This document shows, one piece after another, positions 27,409 through 37,954 of a stretch of DNA of 64,000 bases. Origin of the DNA: Novosphingobium meiothermophilum (lineage in GTDB: Bacteria > Pseudomonadota > Alphaproteobacteria > Sphingomonadales > Sphingomonadaceae); contig NZ_QGHL01000020.1 in assembly GCF_003171715.1 (NCBI RefSeq), positions 62,001-126,000 of the forward strand, read 5' to 3'. How positions within the stretch are numbered: position 1 is the first letter of the stretch; every line of letters begins with the position of its first letter. The notes beneath the pieces are model-generated. The model saw only the letters and a list, made by a program, of their open reading frames with translations. It was not told the origin of the DNA and ran no database searches. Both the position numbers and the translations under genes were made by a program.

Positions 27409-27659
27409 GCCATGCAGGGTTATCGGGCGGATACAAAGAAATGGTTATCAAATGGTACGCGCCGCCGAGTGTGCCCGCAAAAGGATTGCTTAAGACTCTG
27501 TGGCTTGCGACCGGCCCCGTCATGCAGCCGGGTGATGGAATCCGACATGGCTGGCAGCTTGCGCAGCGCCCGATCGCTGCCTAGCTTCGAGACGTTGCGA
27601 GGTTCGGGGGACAGGATCATCCGGCCCGCTCGTTCACACGGTTTCCGGGAGAAAAGACG
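27409..27659. other. Divergent intergenic region, no feature identified
   Basis: 251 bp between the GGDEF-EAL gene (minus) and the aldehyde dehydrogenase gene (plus). It must hold both promoters. I found no convincing -35/-10 pair, repeat or small gene. Confidence 0.6.
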
Positions 27660-29084
27660 ATGCGCGAAAGGCTTCAGCACTACATTGACGGCAAGTGGGT
27701 CGACAGCGAAGGCGGCAAGCGCCACGAGGTCATCAATCCCGCCACTGAAGAACCATGCTGCGTGATCACGCTTGGCACGCAGGCCGATGTCGACAAGGCC
27801 GTGGCTGCCGCACAGCGCGCCTTCAAGACCTTCAGCAAGACCACCCGCGAGGAACGCCTTGCGCTGATGGATCGGATCGTTGCCGAATACAAGAAGCGCG
27901 CCGGTGATCTGGCCGTGGCCATGGCCGAGGAAATGGGCGCTCCGGTCAGCTTTGCCGGAACCGCACAGGTCGGTGCCGGTATCGGCGGCTTTCTCGGCAC
28001 GATGGCCGCGCTGAAGGACTTCAACTTCCTTGAAGACAATGGTGCCTACAAGGTGGCGTGGGAACCCATCGGCGTGGTCGGCATGATTACCCCTTGGAAC
28101 TGGCCGCTCAACCAGATTGCGCTGAAGGTGGCCCCGGCCATCGCGGCGGGCAACACCATGATCCTCAAGCCCTCGGAAGAGTGCCCGACGAACGCGGCAA
28201 TCTTTGCGGAGATCCTCGATGCCGCTGGTGTGCCGCCGGGCGTCTTCAACCTTGTGCAGGGCGATGGCCCCGGTGTCGGCACGGCGATCAGTTCGCACCC
28301 CGGCATTGATATGGTGAGCTTCACCGGCTCGACCCGTGCGGGCATCCTCGTGGCCAAGGCCGCAGCCGAAACCGTCAAGCGTGTGCATCAGGAACTGGGG
28401 GGCAAGTCGCCCAACGTGGTTCTGCCTGATGCCGATTTTGCCAAGTATCTTCCTGCCACCGCTTCGGGGCCGCTGGTCAACAGCGGGCAATCGTGCATTT
28501 CGCCCACCCGCATCCTCGTCCCGCGCGAACGCGAGGCCGAAGCCGCCGCTTTCGTTTCGGCGATGTATGCGGCAACGCCCGTTGGCGATCCGATGCAGGA
28601 AGGCAACCACCTTGGCCCGGTGGTCAACAAGGCCCAGTTCGAGAAGATCCGCGGCCTGATCCAGTCGGCGATCGACGATGGCGCGAAGCTGGAAACCGGC
28701 GGCCCCGACCTTCCGGCAAACGTCAACCGCGGCTATTATATCAAGCCCACGGTATTTTCGGGCGTCACACCGGAAATGCGCATCGCGCAGGAGGAAATCT
28801 TCGGCCCCGTGGCCACGATCATGGCCTACGACAGCCTCGATCAGGCCATCGAGATTGCCAACGATACCGCTTATGGCCTGTCCGCCTGCATCACCGGCGA
28901 TCCGGCAAAGGCGGCCGAAATCGCCCCTGCCCTGCGCGCCGGGATGGTGGCCATCAACAACTGGGGACCGACGCCCGGCGCGCCCTTCGGCGGCTACAAG
29001 CAGTCTGGCAACGGCCGTGAAGGGGGTCTTTATGGCCTGAAGGACTTCATGGAAATGAAGGCGATCAGCGGCCTGCCCGCCTGA
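27660..29084 (+). CDS. NAD(P)-dependent aldehyde dehydrogenase
   Basis: Oxidises an aldehyde to the acid with NAD(P). 474 residues with the base Glu245 (HQELGGKSP), the nucleophile Cys279 (GQSCISPTR), and the cofactor segment TPWNWPL and FTGSTRAG. The C-terminus FGGYKQSGNGREGG is normal for the family. The GAAAAGACG before the ATG gives a weak ribosome-binding site. Transcribed alone; substrate not deducible. Confidence 0.92.
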   Translation: MRERLQHYIDGKWVDSEGGKRHEVINPATEEPCCVITLGTQADVDKAVAAAQRAFKTFSKTTREERLALMDRIVAEYKKRAGDLAVAMAEEMGAPVSFAGTAQVGAGIGGFLGTMAALKDFNFLEDNGAYKVAWEPIGVVGMITPWNWPLNQIALKVAPAIAAGNTMILKPSEECPTNAAIFAEILDAAGVPPGVFNLVQGDGPGVGTAISSHPGIDMVSFTGSTRAGILVAKAAAETVKRVHQELGGKSPNVVLPDADFAKYLPATASGPLVNSGQSCISPTRILVPREREAEAAAFVSAMYAATPVGDPMQEGNHLGPVVNKAQFEKIRGLIQSAIDDGAKLETGGPDLPANVNRGYYIKPTVFSGVTPEMRIAQEEIFGPVATIMAYDSLDQAIEIANDTAYGLSACITGDPAKAAEIAPALRAGMVAINNWGPTPGAPFGGYKQSGNGREGGLYGLKDFMEMKAISGLPA

Positions 29085-29117
29085 TACCTGCTATCAGGGC
29101 CGTTCAACCGCGGCCCC

Positions 29118-30362
29118 TCAGTCAAGACCCAGCGGAAAGGCCGTCCTGCGTGCAGGGCGGCTTTTCTTCATGCGCGCGTCCGCTGCGGCGAACGCCAGAG
29201 GATAGACTTGGCCCAGCAATGTCTCGAAGGTCTGCGTCCATTCGAAGCACCCCGTCACATGCGCCCGCGCGGCTGCGCTCATTGCCGCATGGCGCCCCTG
29301 CCAGACGGATGCGACAGCCCGCGCCATAGCCGCCACATCGTCGACCGGAACCAGAAGGCCGGTGCCGGGCACGACCCGTTCGAGCATGGCACCCGATGCC
29401 ACCCCGACCACGGGCAGCCCGCTGGCCTGTGCCTCCACGATCGAGATGCCGAAAGTCTCGTCGGCCATGGCGGAAACATAGATGTCCGACGATGCCAGCG
29501 CCCGCGCCAGCTCAGTCCGCTCGGCAATGAAGCCGGGGAATGCCACTTGCAGCCCGCGCGCCTGCGTGCTCAGCGCATCGCGCAGCTTGCCATCGCCAAT
29601 CATCACCAGACCGGCGTCAAGCGCGGGCGGCAATGCGCGAAGCATCGCGAGCAGCCGGTCGGCCCGCTTCTCGTTGTCAATCCGTCCGGCATAGACCAGC
29701 AGGGGTCCGCGTGCGGACAGGCCGATCTCCTGCCTGAAGGCCGGATCGCGGCGATGCGGACCGAACAGTTCGGTATCGACGCCAAGCGAGATCACATCGA
29801 CGTGATCGATCTGGATGCCCTTCAGGGTCGAGGCCATGGCATGGCTGAGCGCATAGACCCGGTCGAAGGCGCCATACGTCAGCCTTGCATAGCCTTGCGC
29901 AAGCGTCCGCAGGCCACTCGCCAGCACCGGGCCGAAAAGGTCATTGCCCACCCGGTGCACATGCGCATTGGGAAAATCGGTATGATATCCCGCCACCAGC
30001 GCAGTATGCGGGAAGGCTCGCCGGTAATGGATCGCTGTCCAGGGCAAGACCCAGGGACACTGCGATTCAATCAGATCGGGCTGGTAGCGCTCAAGAACCC
30101 GCCGCACGATTCCGGTGCGCAGGATGAAACGGTAATTGGGACTGCCCCGCACCTGCCCTGCGCCGACTTCAACCCAGACATGGCGCCCGCGCTCGACAAT
30201 GCGATCCTCCGGTCCCGGCACGATCTGCAGCAGCCGGTGCGGAGTCTGCTCAAGGATATGGCGGCGCTTTTCGCGCAGGTAGGTGCTGATTCCTCCGCCT
30301 CCGCTCGGAGCATAGCTCTGGGTAAGGTCGCACAGCAGCAACGGTTCGCGCAGGATTGTCAT
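29118..30362 (-). CDS. Glycosyltransferase, GT-B fold (family 4-like)
   Basis: 414 residues with the GT4 C-domain pattern: YAGRIDNEKRADRL near the start of the sugar-nucleotide domain and the EX7E-type segment ETFGISIVEAQASGLPVVG. The N-terminus has SGGGGISTYLRE, which is the acceptor-domain glycine loop. Acceptor and sugar are unknown; surface polysaccharide or glycolipid glycosylation is the usual role. The basic C-tail (KKSRPARRTAFPLGLD) is encoded by the terminator of the opposite gene and may be dispensable. Stands alone, with no sugar cluster around it. Confidence 0.85.
   Translation of the reverse strand: MTILREPLLLCDLTQSYAPSGGGGISTYLREKRRHILEQTPHRLLQIVPGPEDRIVERGRHVWVEVGAGQVRGSPNYRFILRTGIVRRVLERYQPDLIESQCPWVLPWTAIHYRRAFPHTALVAGYHTDFPNAHVHRVGNDLFGPVLASGLRTLAQGYARLTYGAFDRVYALSHAMASTLKGIQIDHVDVISLGVDTELFGPHRRDPAFRQEIGLSARGPLLVYAGRIDNEKRADRLLAMLRALPPALDAGLVMIGDGKLRDALSTQARGLQVAFPGFIAERTELARALASSDIYVSAMADETFGISIVEAQASGLPVVGVASGAMLERVVPGTGLLVPVDDVAAMARAVASVWQGRHAAMSAAARAHVTGCFEWTQTFETLLGQVYPLAFAAADARMKKSRPARRTAFPLGLD
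29135..29169 (+). terminator. Terminator of aldehyde dehydrogenase inside the glycosyltransferase 3' end
   Basis: GAAAGGCCGTCCTGC pairs with GCAGGGCGGCTTTTC, a 15 bp stem with two G-T wobbles, followed by TTC. It lies on the plus strand downstream of the dehydrogenase yet inside the coding sequence of the convergent glycosyltransferase. Confidence 0.8.
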
Positions 30363-30437
30363 TCCTGCGCTTTGGCCATCGCAGCATGTCAGTTTGACGA
30401 AGAGGTTTAAGCCCCATGACAGCCGACGCGCGCGCGC

Positions 30438-33400
30438 TCAGTAATCCTTCGATACCCTGACGTTGAGGCTTTCCTGGCCGATGGTTGACATCGTGCCCAA
30501 GAGCGCGAGCCAGCGGGTGATGCGAAACTCCACCGTGGTTGCGTTATAGCCCGCGCCATCGGTGATGAGTTCGACGAAAACGCGCCGCCCCAGATACTTG
30601 CCCACGGCGATGCTGGTGCCCGTGCCGACCGTGGGATCGCCGCCGACAATGCGCAGACGATCAAGCCCGATGGCCGAGCGCAGCTTGTTGATCGGATCCA
30701 GTCCGCTGCCGCCGCGCAGCGAGGCAAGTGCCGATGCCAGTTGCACCGCCTCCGGCGCAGAGATCTGGGTAATCGAACTGCCAAACAGGATACGGCTCAG
30801 CAGTTCCTCCTCTGGCAGGGCAGGTGTTGAGGTGAAGGAGATGTTGGGCTTCATGCCCGTGCCGGTTATCGCAATCTTGGCGGTAATGTTGTTGGCCTCG
30901 CCTTCAGCCAGAATGTCGAGCTGGGGGTCAACCGGCACTTCACCGGCAAAGCGGATGCGCCCGCGTGTCAGTTCGAAACGTCTTCCGGCAAACTCATATC
31001 CCCCGCGCACGAGATCGGCCGTGCCCATGATCTGGGGCGCTGCCGTGGTGCCGCGCAGGCGGATGTCGGCGCCCCATTCGCTGTCCAGCCCCAGCCCGCG
31101 CACATTAATGCGGTTTTCTCCGGCGGCATCGATCATGAACTTCCATGGCGTTGCAGGCACGCGCGGCGGCGCGGCATCGGCTGGCGCATTGATCTCGCGC
31201 CGCTTGATGTCGGGCAGTTCGCGCGCAGCGGCGGCCTGACCAAGCGCCCAGCGCGCCGTTTCGATGTGCACGCGCCCGGCTATGGTGCCGCCAACTCCGC
31301 TGCTGAGAATGCGCAAGGGGCCGGTCACGGTGGCGCCCATGTCATCGCGGTTGATGACCAGCGCGTTCTGCGCCGAGAGCCGGAGGTCTATCGCCGGGCC
31401 ATGGTCCGAAAGTTCTGCGAGACCAATCGTGCCACTTCCAGCAACCCTGCCGCCATTCGGCGTGACAGCACTGAGACGCGCCAGTTGCAGGCTGGAATCG
31501 GTAAAGGTTCCAGCAACGGACAGATCGCGCAGGTCGGTTCCCGTCAGTGTGCTTTGCAACCGCAAGGCCTTGGCAGACAGCGCACCGCGCATCTCCGGCG
31601 CGGAAATCGTGCCCGAAATGTCGGCCGTAAGCCCCAACTGTCCGGTCAGATCAAACAGTTCCACGCCTGTGAGCCGCCAGAGCGCTTCGGCCGCGCCGGC
31701 ATAGCGCAACTGGCCGGCCAGCCGCCCTGCCTCAAGCCGGTCCATCAGTCCGCCACCGCGCGGCAAATCGCGCACCTGCATCTGCAAGCGGCCGCGCACT
31801 TCGCTGCGGTCGCGGATCACGCTGCGCAGTTGCAGTGCGTCGGGATCAAGCTGTGCCACCAACGCCACGTCCACCGGTCGCGAGGTGAGGATAAGGCCGG
31901 AGCGTGAAAGCCCCCGGACCATCAGGGCGGCACGGCCCGATGGTGCGCCCTCGCCATCGTTGCGGTATTCGACCACGCCCGATGCCACGCCGCCCAGCCC
32001 CAGATCGGCCACCACGATATCGATCACCGAAAGCGGCATCCGCGAAAGTTGCACCTTCACATCGGTCAGCCCGCCCAGAACGTGGCCTTCCGCAATCAGG
32101 ATACCGCGCCCGAAACCGATCTGGGTTGGCGCAAGCCGCCATCCTGCGCCTTCCACGTCGCGTGTCAGCACCGCGCGACGGGGCATGCTGACCTGCCGCC
32201 CGGCATAATCGCCCGCGATATAGGCGATGACCTGATCGGGCGAGAACGCCGCCGTTCCCTGAAGGCTGAAGCGGGTTCCCCGCCGTCCCGAAACCGAAGC
32301 CGTGACCGAACCGCTGCCATCCTGGAGATAGGCCGCTGCGGCCAGCCGTCCGATGAAGACCTTGCCCAGGCCAATGCCTTCGGCCAGCAGGTTGCCTTCG
32401 ATCGTGGACTGTCCATTGCGGATCAGTCCTTCGCCATCGATGCGGGCGTTGCCGATGGAAATGGTGCGGTCGCCGCCGAAACGGGCATTGCGCGCGGTCA
32501 CATCGGCATCGAAGCCCTGCCCGCCCTCGCGCGGGGCAAGCGCGATCGCTCCGCCAAGCCCCCCGCCAGCCAGCGTGATCTTCCCGGTCACGCCATCCTC
32601 ACCGAAGGTCATGCTGCCACCAAGATCGGTTTGCCATACCCGGAACTGCTCGATCTCGACCCGCGCACCTGCGCCGGGCGGCATGAACAGGCCAAGCGTT
32701 CCGCTGAACGGCCCCAGCGCCGATTGGCCGCCGGTTTCGATACGGAAACCTTCGGGCACGGGTGAAAGCGCCACGCGCACATCCTGCAAGCCCGCCGCGG
32801 GCAAGGGCCGGGCAAGCACCAGAACGGCATTGGGCCCTTGGGGCGTGATCCCTGCTTCCACCGTGAAGGGGCCATAATCGGCGTGACGCCCGCTGCCCTT
32901 GAGCGCGCCTGTCCCGCCCGGACGCATCATTCCATCCAGCGCCATCTCAAGCTTGTGCGAAGAGATGCTGGTCTTGCGGAATGTAAAGGGCACGCGCTCG
33001 CCCAGCGCCAGCCCCCCGGCAAACCGGATGCCGCCACCGGTGAGGCTTTCCAGCGTCCCGTTGTCGATCCGGGTCATCCGCCCGGCAAGGTTTGCCTGAA
33101 CCGACCAGGGCACACCATCGCCGATCTTGAAGAGGATCTTGGCCGTGCCATCCACCGCACCAAGATCAGGGACTACCAGCCCTCGCGCAACGACCGGACC
33201 GGCAAGGGCATAGCCCCCGCGCGCCATGTCTGCCCGCAGCGCAAGCCGCGCGCCAAGGCCCCTCGATGCAAGCGTGAGGTCATCGGAAACCAGCCGTGCG
33301 CCTTCAAATGCCAGCGTGCCACCAATCCGCGCGCCCATGAGCGGGGCATCGACCATGGCATCGCCCGTCACCACCCGCTCGGCACGCAGGTTCAGCGGCA

Positions 33401-34634
33401 GCATCAAGCGCTTGCCGTTCCAGCGCGCCTCGCCAGAAGTGACCAGCCCGGTGGCATCAAGGCTGCCCAGCTTCAACCGCCGCGCGGTGATACGGTGCTT
33501 GATCGCAAGGTTATTGAAGGCTCCGTCAAGCTGCGCTTCAAGCGCCAGACCTTCCAGTTCGGGCGTGTCCAGCAGCCGTTCGGGCCGGGTGATCCGGGCA
33601 TTGATGCCAAGACCGCGCGCCTCGTTGCGGGCAAGGTCGATTCTGCCCTGCACAGCCGCGCCAAAGGCATCTCCGGCCAGGCGCAAGCGGCCATCGAAAG
33701 CGTTTTGCACAAAGGTGCCATCGTAAAGCACCGAGAGCGTCTGCCCCACTGCCTGCCCGGCCACGCCGTCAAGCAGCTTTCCCGGCCATGCCTGGCCCGC
33801 CACGCGATACTGCCCGGCCCGGTTCGCCAGTTCGAAGGCCGCCAGCCTGCGGCCATCCTGCGCGGCATAGGCAATGCCATCCCAGTGTGACCACCCGCCC
33901 TTGCCCAGCACGCGTGCGCGAATGTCCGATTGCGCACCCATAAGCCCGGCAATCACGCCGCCCTTCGGCGCATCATAGATCAGGCGCAGGTCAAAACGGT
34001 CGCGGTCTGGTTCGGTATCGAGCCTCAGCACGATCCGGTCCGATCCGCCAAACCGCCCGTTCATGTCCACCAGCGCACGGCCTGCGCGAATATTGGCGCG
34101 CGCCAGCACATCGACCCGGCGCTTCTGGCCGGCAATGGCCTCGACCACGGTGAGGTTGTCGATCTCGAAGCGATCGATGCGGATATCGAAGTCGGGAAGT
34201 ATGGGCTGATCGGTGTCCTCGCCCTGACGCAGCCGGGGGGCACGGCGCAAGGTGCCCCGGTGCAGCGAAAGCCTGCGGATATCGAGGCCGCCGCGCAGCC
34301 AGTTGGCCGGGCGCCAGTCAAGCCGGGCCTCAGGCACTGTCAGGAACACGCCTTCAGGATCGCTTACCCGCACATCGCGCAGCCGCGCCGAACGATAGAT
34401 CGAACCCTCGATCCGGCCGATCTCTATGCGCAGCCCGGATTCGGGCGCAAGCGCGGCGATGCGATCGGCAACAAGCCGGTGCCCCAGCGGCGAATCGAGC
34501 ACGACCAGTGCTGCTGCCAACAGCGCGGCTGCGGCCAGCAGCAGGATCGCCAGCCGTCGCAGCGCACCGCGCCACCACTGGCCCTTGGGCCGGGCAAGCG
34601 GTGCTTGCGGGAGCAGATCAGACGGCTGATCCAT
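30438..34634 (-). CDS. tamB: TamB, inner-membrane-anchored bridge of the TAM system
   Basis: 1398 residues, with one N-terminal membrane helix (about 24-47) and a very long beta-repeat periplasmic body rich in alternating polar and hydrophobic residues. The C-terminal DUF490 signature is present: the segment ITAKIAITGTGMKPNISFTSTPALPEEELLSRILFGSS matches AsmA/TamB family members. TamB spans the periplasm and works with TamA; recent work also implicates the family in lipid transport. Start codon overlaps the tamA stop by 1 nt, showing co-transcription. Confidence 0.93.
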   Translation of the reverse strand: MDQPSDLLPQAPLARPKGQWWRGALRRLAILLLAAAALLAAALVVLDSPLGHRLVADRIAALAPESGLRIEIGRIEGSIYRSARLRDVRVSDPEGVFLTVPEARLDWRPANWLRGGLDIRRLSLHRGTLRRAPRLRQGEDTDQPILPDFDIRIDRFEIDNLTVVEAIAGQKRRVDVLARANIRAGRALVDMNGRFGGSDRIVLRLDTEPDRDRFDLRLIYDAPKGGVIAGLMGAQSDIRARVLGKGGWSHWDGIAYAAQDGRRLAAFELANRAGQYRVAGQAWPGKLLDGVAGQAVGQTLSVLYDGTFVQNAFDGRLRLAGDAFGAAVQGRIDLARNEARGLGINARITRPERLLDTPELEGLALEAQLDGAFNNLAIKHRITARRLKLGSLDATGLVTSGEARWNGKRLMLPLNLRAERVVTGDAMVDAPLMGARIGGTLAFEGARLVSDDLTLASRGLGARLALRADMARGGYALAGPVVARGLVVPDLGAVDGTAKILFKIGDGVPWSVQANLAGRMTRIDNGTLESLTGGGIRFAGGLALGERVPFTFRKTSISSHKLEMALDGMMRPGGTGALKGSGRHADYGPFTVEAGITPQGPNAVLVLARPLPAAGLQDVRVALSPVPEGFRIETGGQSALGPFSGTLGLFMPPGAGARVEIEQFRVWQTDLGGSMTFGEDGVTGKITLAGGGLGGAIALAPREGGQGFDADVTARNARFGGDRTISIGNARIDGEGLIRNGQSTIEGNLLAEGIGLGKVFIGRLAAAAYLQDGSGSVTASVSGRRGTRFSLQGTAAFSPDQVIAYIAGDYAGRQVSMPRRAVLTRDVEGAGWRLAPTQIGFGRGILIAEGHVLGGLTDVKVQLSRMPLSVIDIVVADLGLGGVASGVVEYRNDGEGAPSGRAALMVRGLSRSGLILTSRPVDVALVAQLDPDALQLRSVIRDRSEVRGRLQMQVRDLPRGGGLMDRLEAGRLAGQLRYAGAAEALWRLTGVELFDLTGQLGLTADISGTISAPEMRGALSAKALRLQSTLTGTDLRDLSVAGTFTDSSLQLARLSAVTPNGGRVAGSGTIGLAELSDHGPAIDLRLSAQNALVINRDDMGATVTGPLRILSSGVGGTIAGRVHIETARWALGQAAAARELPDIKRREINAPADAAPPRVPATPWKFMIDAAGENRINVRGLGLDSEWGADIRLRGTTAAPQIMGTADLVRGGYEFAGRRFELTRGRIRFAGEVPVDPQLDILAEGEANNITAKIAITGTGMKPNISFTSTPALPEEELLSRILFGSSITQISAPEAVQLASALASLRGGSGLDPINKLRSAIGLDRLRIVGGDPTVGTGTSIAVGKYLGRRVFVELITDGAGYNATTVEFRITRWLALLGTMSTIGQESLNVRVSKDY

Positions 34635-36952
34635 CAGAAAGCCTGCCCCAGTGCAACATAGACACCGATCCGCGCATCGCCGCGCGACGGATTGAGCGGC
34701 GTGCCCACATCGATGCGAATGGGGCCGAAGTTCGTTTCATAACGGATGCCAAGCCCGGCGCCGACCTTGATATCGCGCAGACGCGGCGTGGCCGTGGTAT
34801 CAACGGCCCCGGCATCGACGAAAGGCACCACACTGATCGCGCCTGCCATCAGACCGGTCTTGACCCGCGCTTCCAGAGAAAACTCGCTCAGCGCCCGTCC
34901 GCCGCTTGGCTCGCCGAAGGTATCGCGCGGGCCGATCAACTGGAAACCATAGCCGCGCACCGATCCGCCGCCGCCCGCATAGAGCCGCCGCGAAGGCGCG
35001 ATATTGTCGATCTGCGTGCCAAGGATCGTGCCGAAACGCACCCTTCCGGCAAGAACCAGCTTCTCGCTCACCGGATTATAGTAGCTCGCATCAAGCTGCA
35101 TCCGGGCATAGCTGGACCGGGTGCCATCCTGAACCGATATTTCGGGCGAAACCCTCAGGCCGAGACGGAAGCCGGTGGTGGGATCAAGCAGATTGTCGCT
35201 GCCATCAAATGCCGCGCGCAGCGGCAGGGCGCCGATGAAATAGGTTTTGCGTGGCAGGTCTGCGCGGATCGCCGCGGCATCGCGCTCGCTGGTGGCAACG
35301 GCTTCGAAGCCCGCCGCAAAGACCCACGGCTTCTGGAACAGGAGCGTCGTCTGCCGCTCAAGCCCGCCGGTAAACGATACGGTCCGGGCCTGATAGGCGG
35401 TGTTGTTCTGATAGCGGGCGAACAGATCACCGATCAGCACAAGATCGCGCATCAGGAAGTTGTTGCGCCGCACCGTCAGCCCGGCAAGCTGTTCCTGCGT
35501 GCCTGCCACGGCCCGCGCGCGCACCATGCCTTCGGGGGGGAAGAAGTTGCGGTGTTCCCAGCTCCCCACGACGCGGAAACCTTCGCCGCTGGAATAGCCG
35601 ACCAGCCCGGCCAGAGTGCGCAGCGGCGCCGGGGTCAGCCCCACTTCGACATCAACCACGGCCGGGGCTTCTCCGGCTCCATTCGCGCTTGGCGTTTGGT
35701 CATTGACCTCGGCCTTGCGGGTATCAACCGTCAGGGTGGATACCAGCCCCGTGGCGAGGATGGCCCGCCGCAGATCATCGAGTTCGGAGCGCTTGAAACG
35801 CTCGCCCGGCCGGAACCGCGCGATGCGTTGCAGATGCTTCCCGCTCAGGAAATCCTCTCGCGAGGAAATGACCTTGCCGAAGACGTGCACCGCACCGGGC
35901 GTCACCGGCAGGGTCAGATCGCCTTCGCGCCGTTCGTGATCGATCAGCAGGTCCGGCTCGCCCACCTTGGCAAAGGCATAGCCCTTCTCGCCAAGCGCGG
36001 TTTCCAGATTGAAGCGCTCCTCCACGATCCGGTCGGCGTTTACCGGCTCGCCGGGATTCAACCGGAACGCCGCGCGCAGGTCGGGATAGTCGGGCCCGGT
36101 TCGCTCCAGATCGCCAAAGGCAAACTGGCCAAAGCGATAGAGCGGGCCGGGCTGGATATCGAACCGAACCACCACTTTGCCGGGATCGATCGGACCGCCT
36201 CCTGTCGTCGCACCAGTCTCGGCATCGGCGCCATTGCCCAACCCGGCAAGCGACTGGAACACACTGGCATCATGATAGCCCACCAGCCGCAGGATTTCCT
36301 CAAGCAGTTCCCGATCCGTGCGGGCACGGCGCACGATCTGGGCAAGATTGTCATCGTCGCCGTCATAGGTCTTCAGGCTTGAAAGCCCGGCAAACCGGCT
36401 GACGATATCGTCGCGGCTGGCCACCGGCTCCGCGCCGCGCGGAAATGCAAGTTGCACGCGCCGCCCGACTTTCACGATGTCGGCATCGACATGGCGCACG
36501 TTCCTTGCGCTGTCGGTTTCCTCCTGCCCCGGCAAGGCTTCCACCGCAGATTCGGTGGCAAGCTGCGCCGCCTCGATATCGGGATCGGGCGAAAGAGGTT
36601 CGATCTCCGGCAACTCACTGCCGTTGGGCTGTGCCAGCGTCATTCCGGGAAGATCGGCCATCGGGCTATCGGCCTCGATCTCGGAAACTTCCGCCTCGCT
36701 CGGAGCGCCGCTTCTTGCCGCGTCGGTATCAAGCGCCCACGCTTCGGGGTTTTGCACCGCCGCGTCGGGAATCAGCGCTTCCAGTTCCGGGTCGGCATTC
36801 AGCGATTGCGCCCTGGCTTCAGGGCTGGCGCTGCCGGCAAGCAGCAGGGCCAGCGCGATGACCCGGATCAGCGCTCCGTCAACTGTGCGCGTAGCGCTCC
36901 TGCGCGCCGTGCACGCCGTCCTTGAGGCCGCCTTCGACGCCGGTCTCGCCAT
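34634..36952 (-). CDS. tamA: TamA, outer-membrane BamA-like assembly protein
   Basis: Outer membrane Omp85 protein paired with TamB. Order: a signal peptide (about 26-48), an acidic low-complexity linker (about 49-140), POTRA-type domains up to about 460, and a 16-strand barrel with the conserved [10 protein letters not shown] motif and a C-terminal Phe. The only ordinary start codon that includes the hydrophobic signal segment is the ATG at 36952, which overlaps the ate gene by 74 nt and has no ribosome-binding site. A CTG start at 36871 would put the signal peptide at the N-terminus. The exact start is therefore unsettled. Confidence 0.85.
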   Translation of the reverse strand: MARPASKAASRTACTARRSATRTVDGALIRVIALALLLAGSASPEARAQSLNADPELEALIPDAAVQNPEAWALDTDAARSGAPSEAEVSEIEADSPMADLPGMTLAQPNGSELPEIEPLSPDPDIEAAQLATESAVEALPGQEETDSARNVRHVDADIVKVGRRVQLAFPRGAEPVASRDDIVSRFAGLSSLKTYDGDDDNLAQIVRRARTDRELLEEILRLVGYHDASVFQSLAGLGNGADAETGATTGGGPIDPGKVVVRFDIQPGPLYRFGQFAFGDLERTGPDYPDLRAAFRLNPGEPVNADRIVEERFNLETALGEKGYAFAKVGEPDLLIDHERREGDLTLPVTPGAVHVFGKVISSREDFLSGKHLQRIARFRPGERFKRSELDDLRRAILATGLVSTLTVDTRKAEVNDQTPSANGAGEAPAVVDVEVGLTPAPLRTLAGLVGYSSGEGFRVVGSWEHRNFFPPEGMVRARAVAGTQEQLAGLTVRRNNFLMRDLVLIGDLFARYQNNTAYQARTVSFTGGLERQTTLLFQKPWVFAAGFEAVATSERDAAAIRADLPRKTYFIGALPLRAAFDGSDNLLDPTTGFRLGLRVSPEISVQDGTRSSYARMQLDASYYNPVSEKLVLAGRVRFGTILGTQIDNIAPSRRLYAGGGGSVRGYGFQLIGPRDTFGEPSGGRALSEFSLEARVKTGLMAGAISVVPFVDAGAVDTTATPRLRDIKVGAGLGIRYETNFGPIRIDVGTPLNPSRGDARIGVYVALGQAF

Positions 36953-37739
36953 CGCCGCGAGTGCGGCGAAGGGCTGCGGCCCGCTCGATCGCATCGGCCT
37001 GTTCAGCAGGTTCAAACCGTTCCCAGCCATCGCGGCCCAGTTTCTCCATCGGCCGGAAGCGCACCTTGTATTGCATGCGCTCCGACCCTTCGACCCAGTA
37101 GCCGAGATAGACATAGGCCAGCCCCACGCTGGCCGCCCGCTGGATATGGTCGAGGATGATGAAAGTGCCAAGTCCGGAGCGCGTTTCGTGTTGTGGGTCG
37201 TAGAAGCTGTAGATCATCGAAAGCCCGTCGCCCTGCTCGTCGGTAAGGCAGGCACCGACCAGCCTTCCCGGCGAGCCGTCAACCGTCGGCTCCCTGTATT
37301 CGATTACGTAACTCTTGACGGGCGTGTGCTCCACCATGTCGGCAAAGTCCATTTCATCCATGGACGCCATCCCCCCGCCGGGATGCCGCACGGCCAGATA
37401 ACGCTGCAACAGCGCGAACTGTTCCGGGGTGGACCAGGGCTTGCAGACATTCACCACAAGATCGCGGTTGCGCTTCCAGATCCGCTTCTGGGTGGCAGAA
37501 GGCCGAAACTCCTCCGCCACGACCCTTACCGAAACGCAGGCCGCGCAATCGACGCAGCTGGGCCGGTAGGCAACAGTCTGGCTGCGGCGGAACCCGATGC
37601 GGCTGAGCGCATCGTTCAGTTCGCCAGTGTTCGGCCCCTTCAGTTCGGTAAAGACCTTCCGCTCGCTCCGCCCCGGAAGATAGGGGCAAGGCGCGGGACT
37701 GGTCACGAAGAAGCGCGGGAAGCGAACGGGGGCGGTCAC
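36879..37739 (-). CDS. bpt: Aspartate/glutamate leucyltransferase (Bpt/Ate family)
   Basis: Transfers Leu from Leu-tRNA to N-terminal Asp or Glu of proteins, marking them for the ClpS/ClpAP N-end rule pathway. The N-terminus [20 protein letters not shown] and CxxCxxC (CVDCAAC) are the family signatures. Two GTG starts are possible: 37760 and 37739. I prefer 37739 since it puts the conserved [13 protein letters not shown] early, as in relatives, and AGGAG lies upstream, although 13 nt away. 286 residues. Confidence 0.9.
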   Translation of the reverse strand: MTAPVRFPRFFVTSPAPCPYLPGRSERKVFTELKGPNTGELNDALSRIGFRRSQTVAYRPSCVDCAACVSVRVVAEEFRPSATQKRIWKRNRDLVVNVCKPWSTPEQFALLQRYLAVRHPGGGMASMDEMDFADMVEHTPVKSYVIEYREPTVDGSPGRLVGACLTDEQGDGLSMIYSFYDPQHETRSGLGTFIILDHIQRAASVGLAYVYLGYWVEGSERMQYKVRFRPMEKLGRDGWERFEPAEQADAIERAAALRRTRGDGETGVEGGLKDGVHGAQERYAHS

Positions 37740-37760
37740 GACTTTGCGATGGCTCCTCAC

Positions 37761-37775
37761 GACAGACTGTCTGTC
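37761..37775. promoter_or_regulatory. Perfect inverted repeat immediately upstream of bpt
   Basis: GACAGAC and GTCTGTC flank a single T. It directly abuts the upper GTG start of bpt, where a repressor would block transcription or ribosome entry. No regulator is known; could be chance. Confidence 0.3.
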
Positions 37776-37954
37776 ATGTCAGCAACAAACATGCCCCAGC
37801 GCAGCCAATCGTAAAAGCCCCTTAACCATGCCACTGTGCACAATTTTGCGACCTGCCTCCACCGGAATGGCGCAAATGTTGCCCGGCGCGGAATTGGTGC
37901 GATTACAGGACACCGCGCGCCGCAAAAGTTAACGCGCCACGCGGTTCCATGGCA

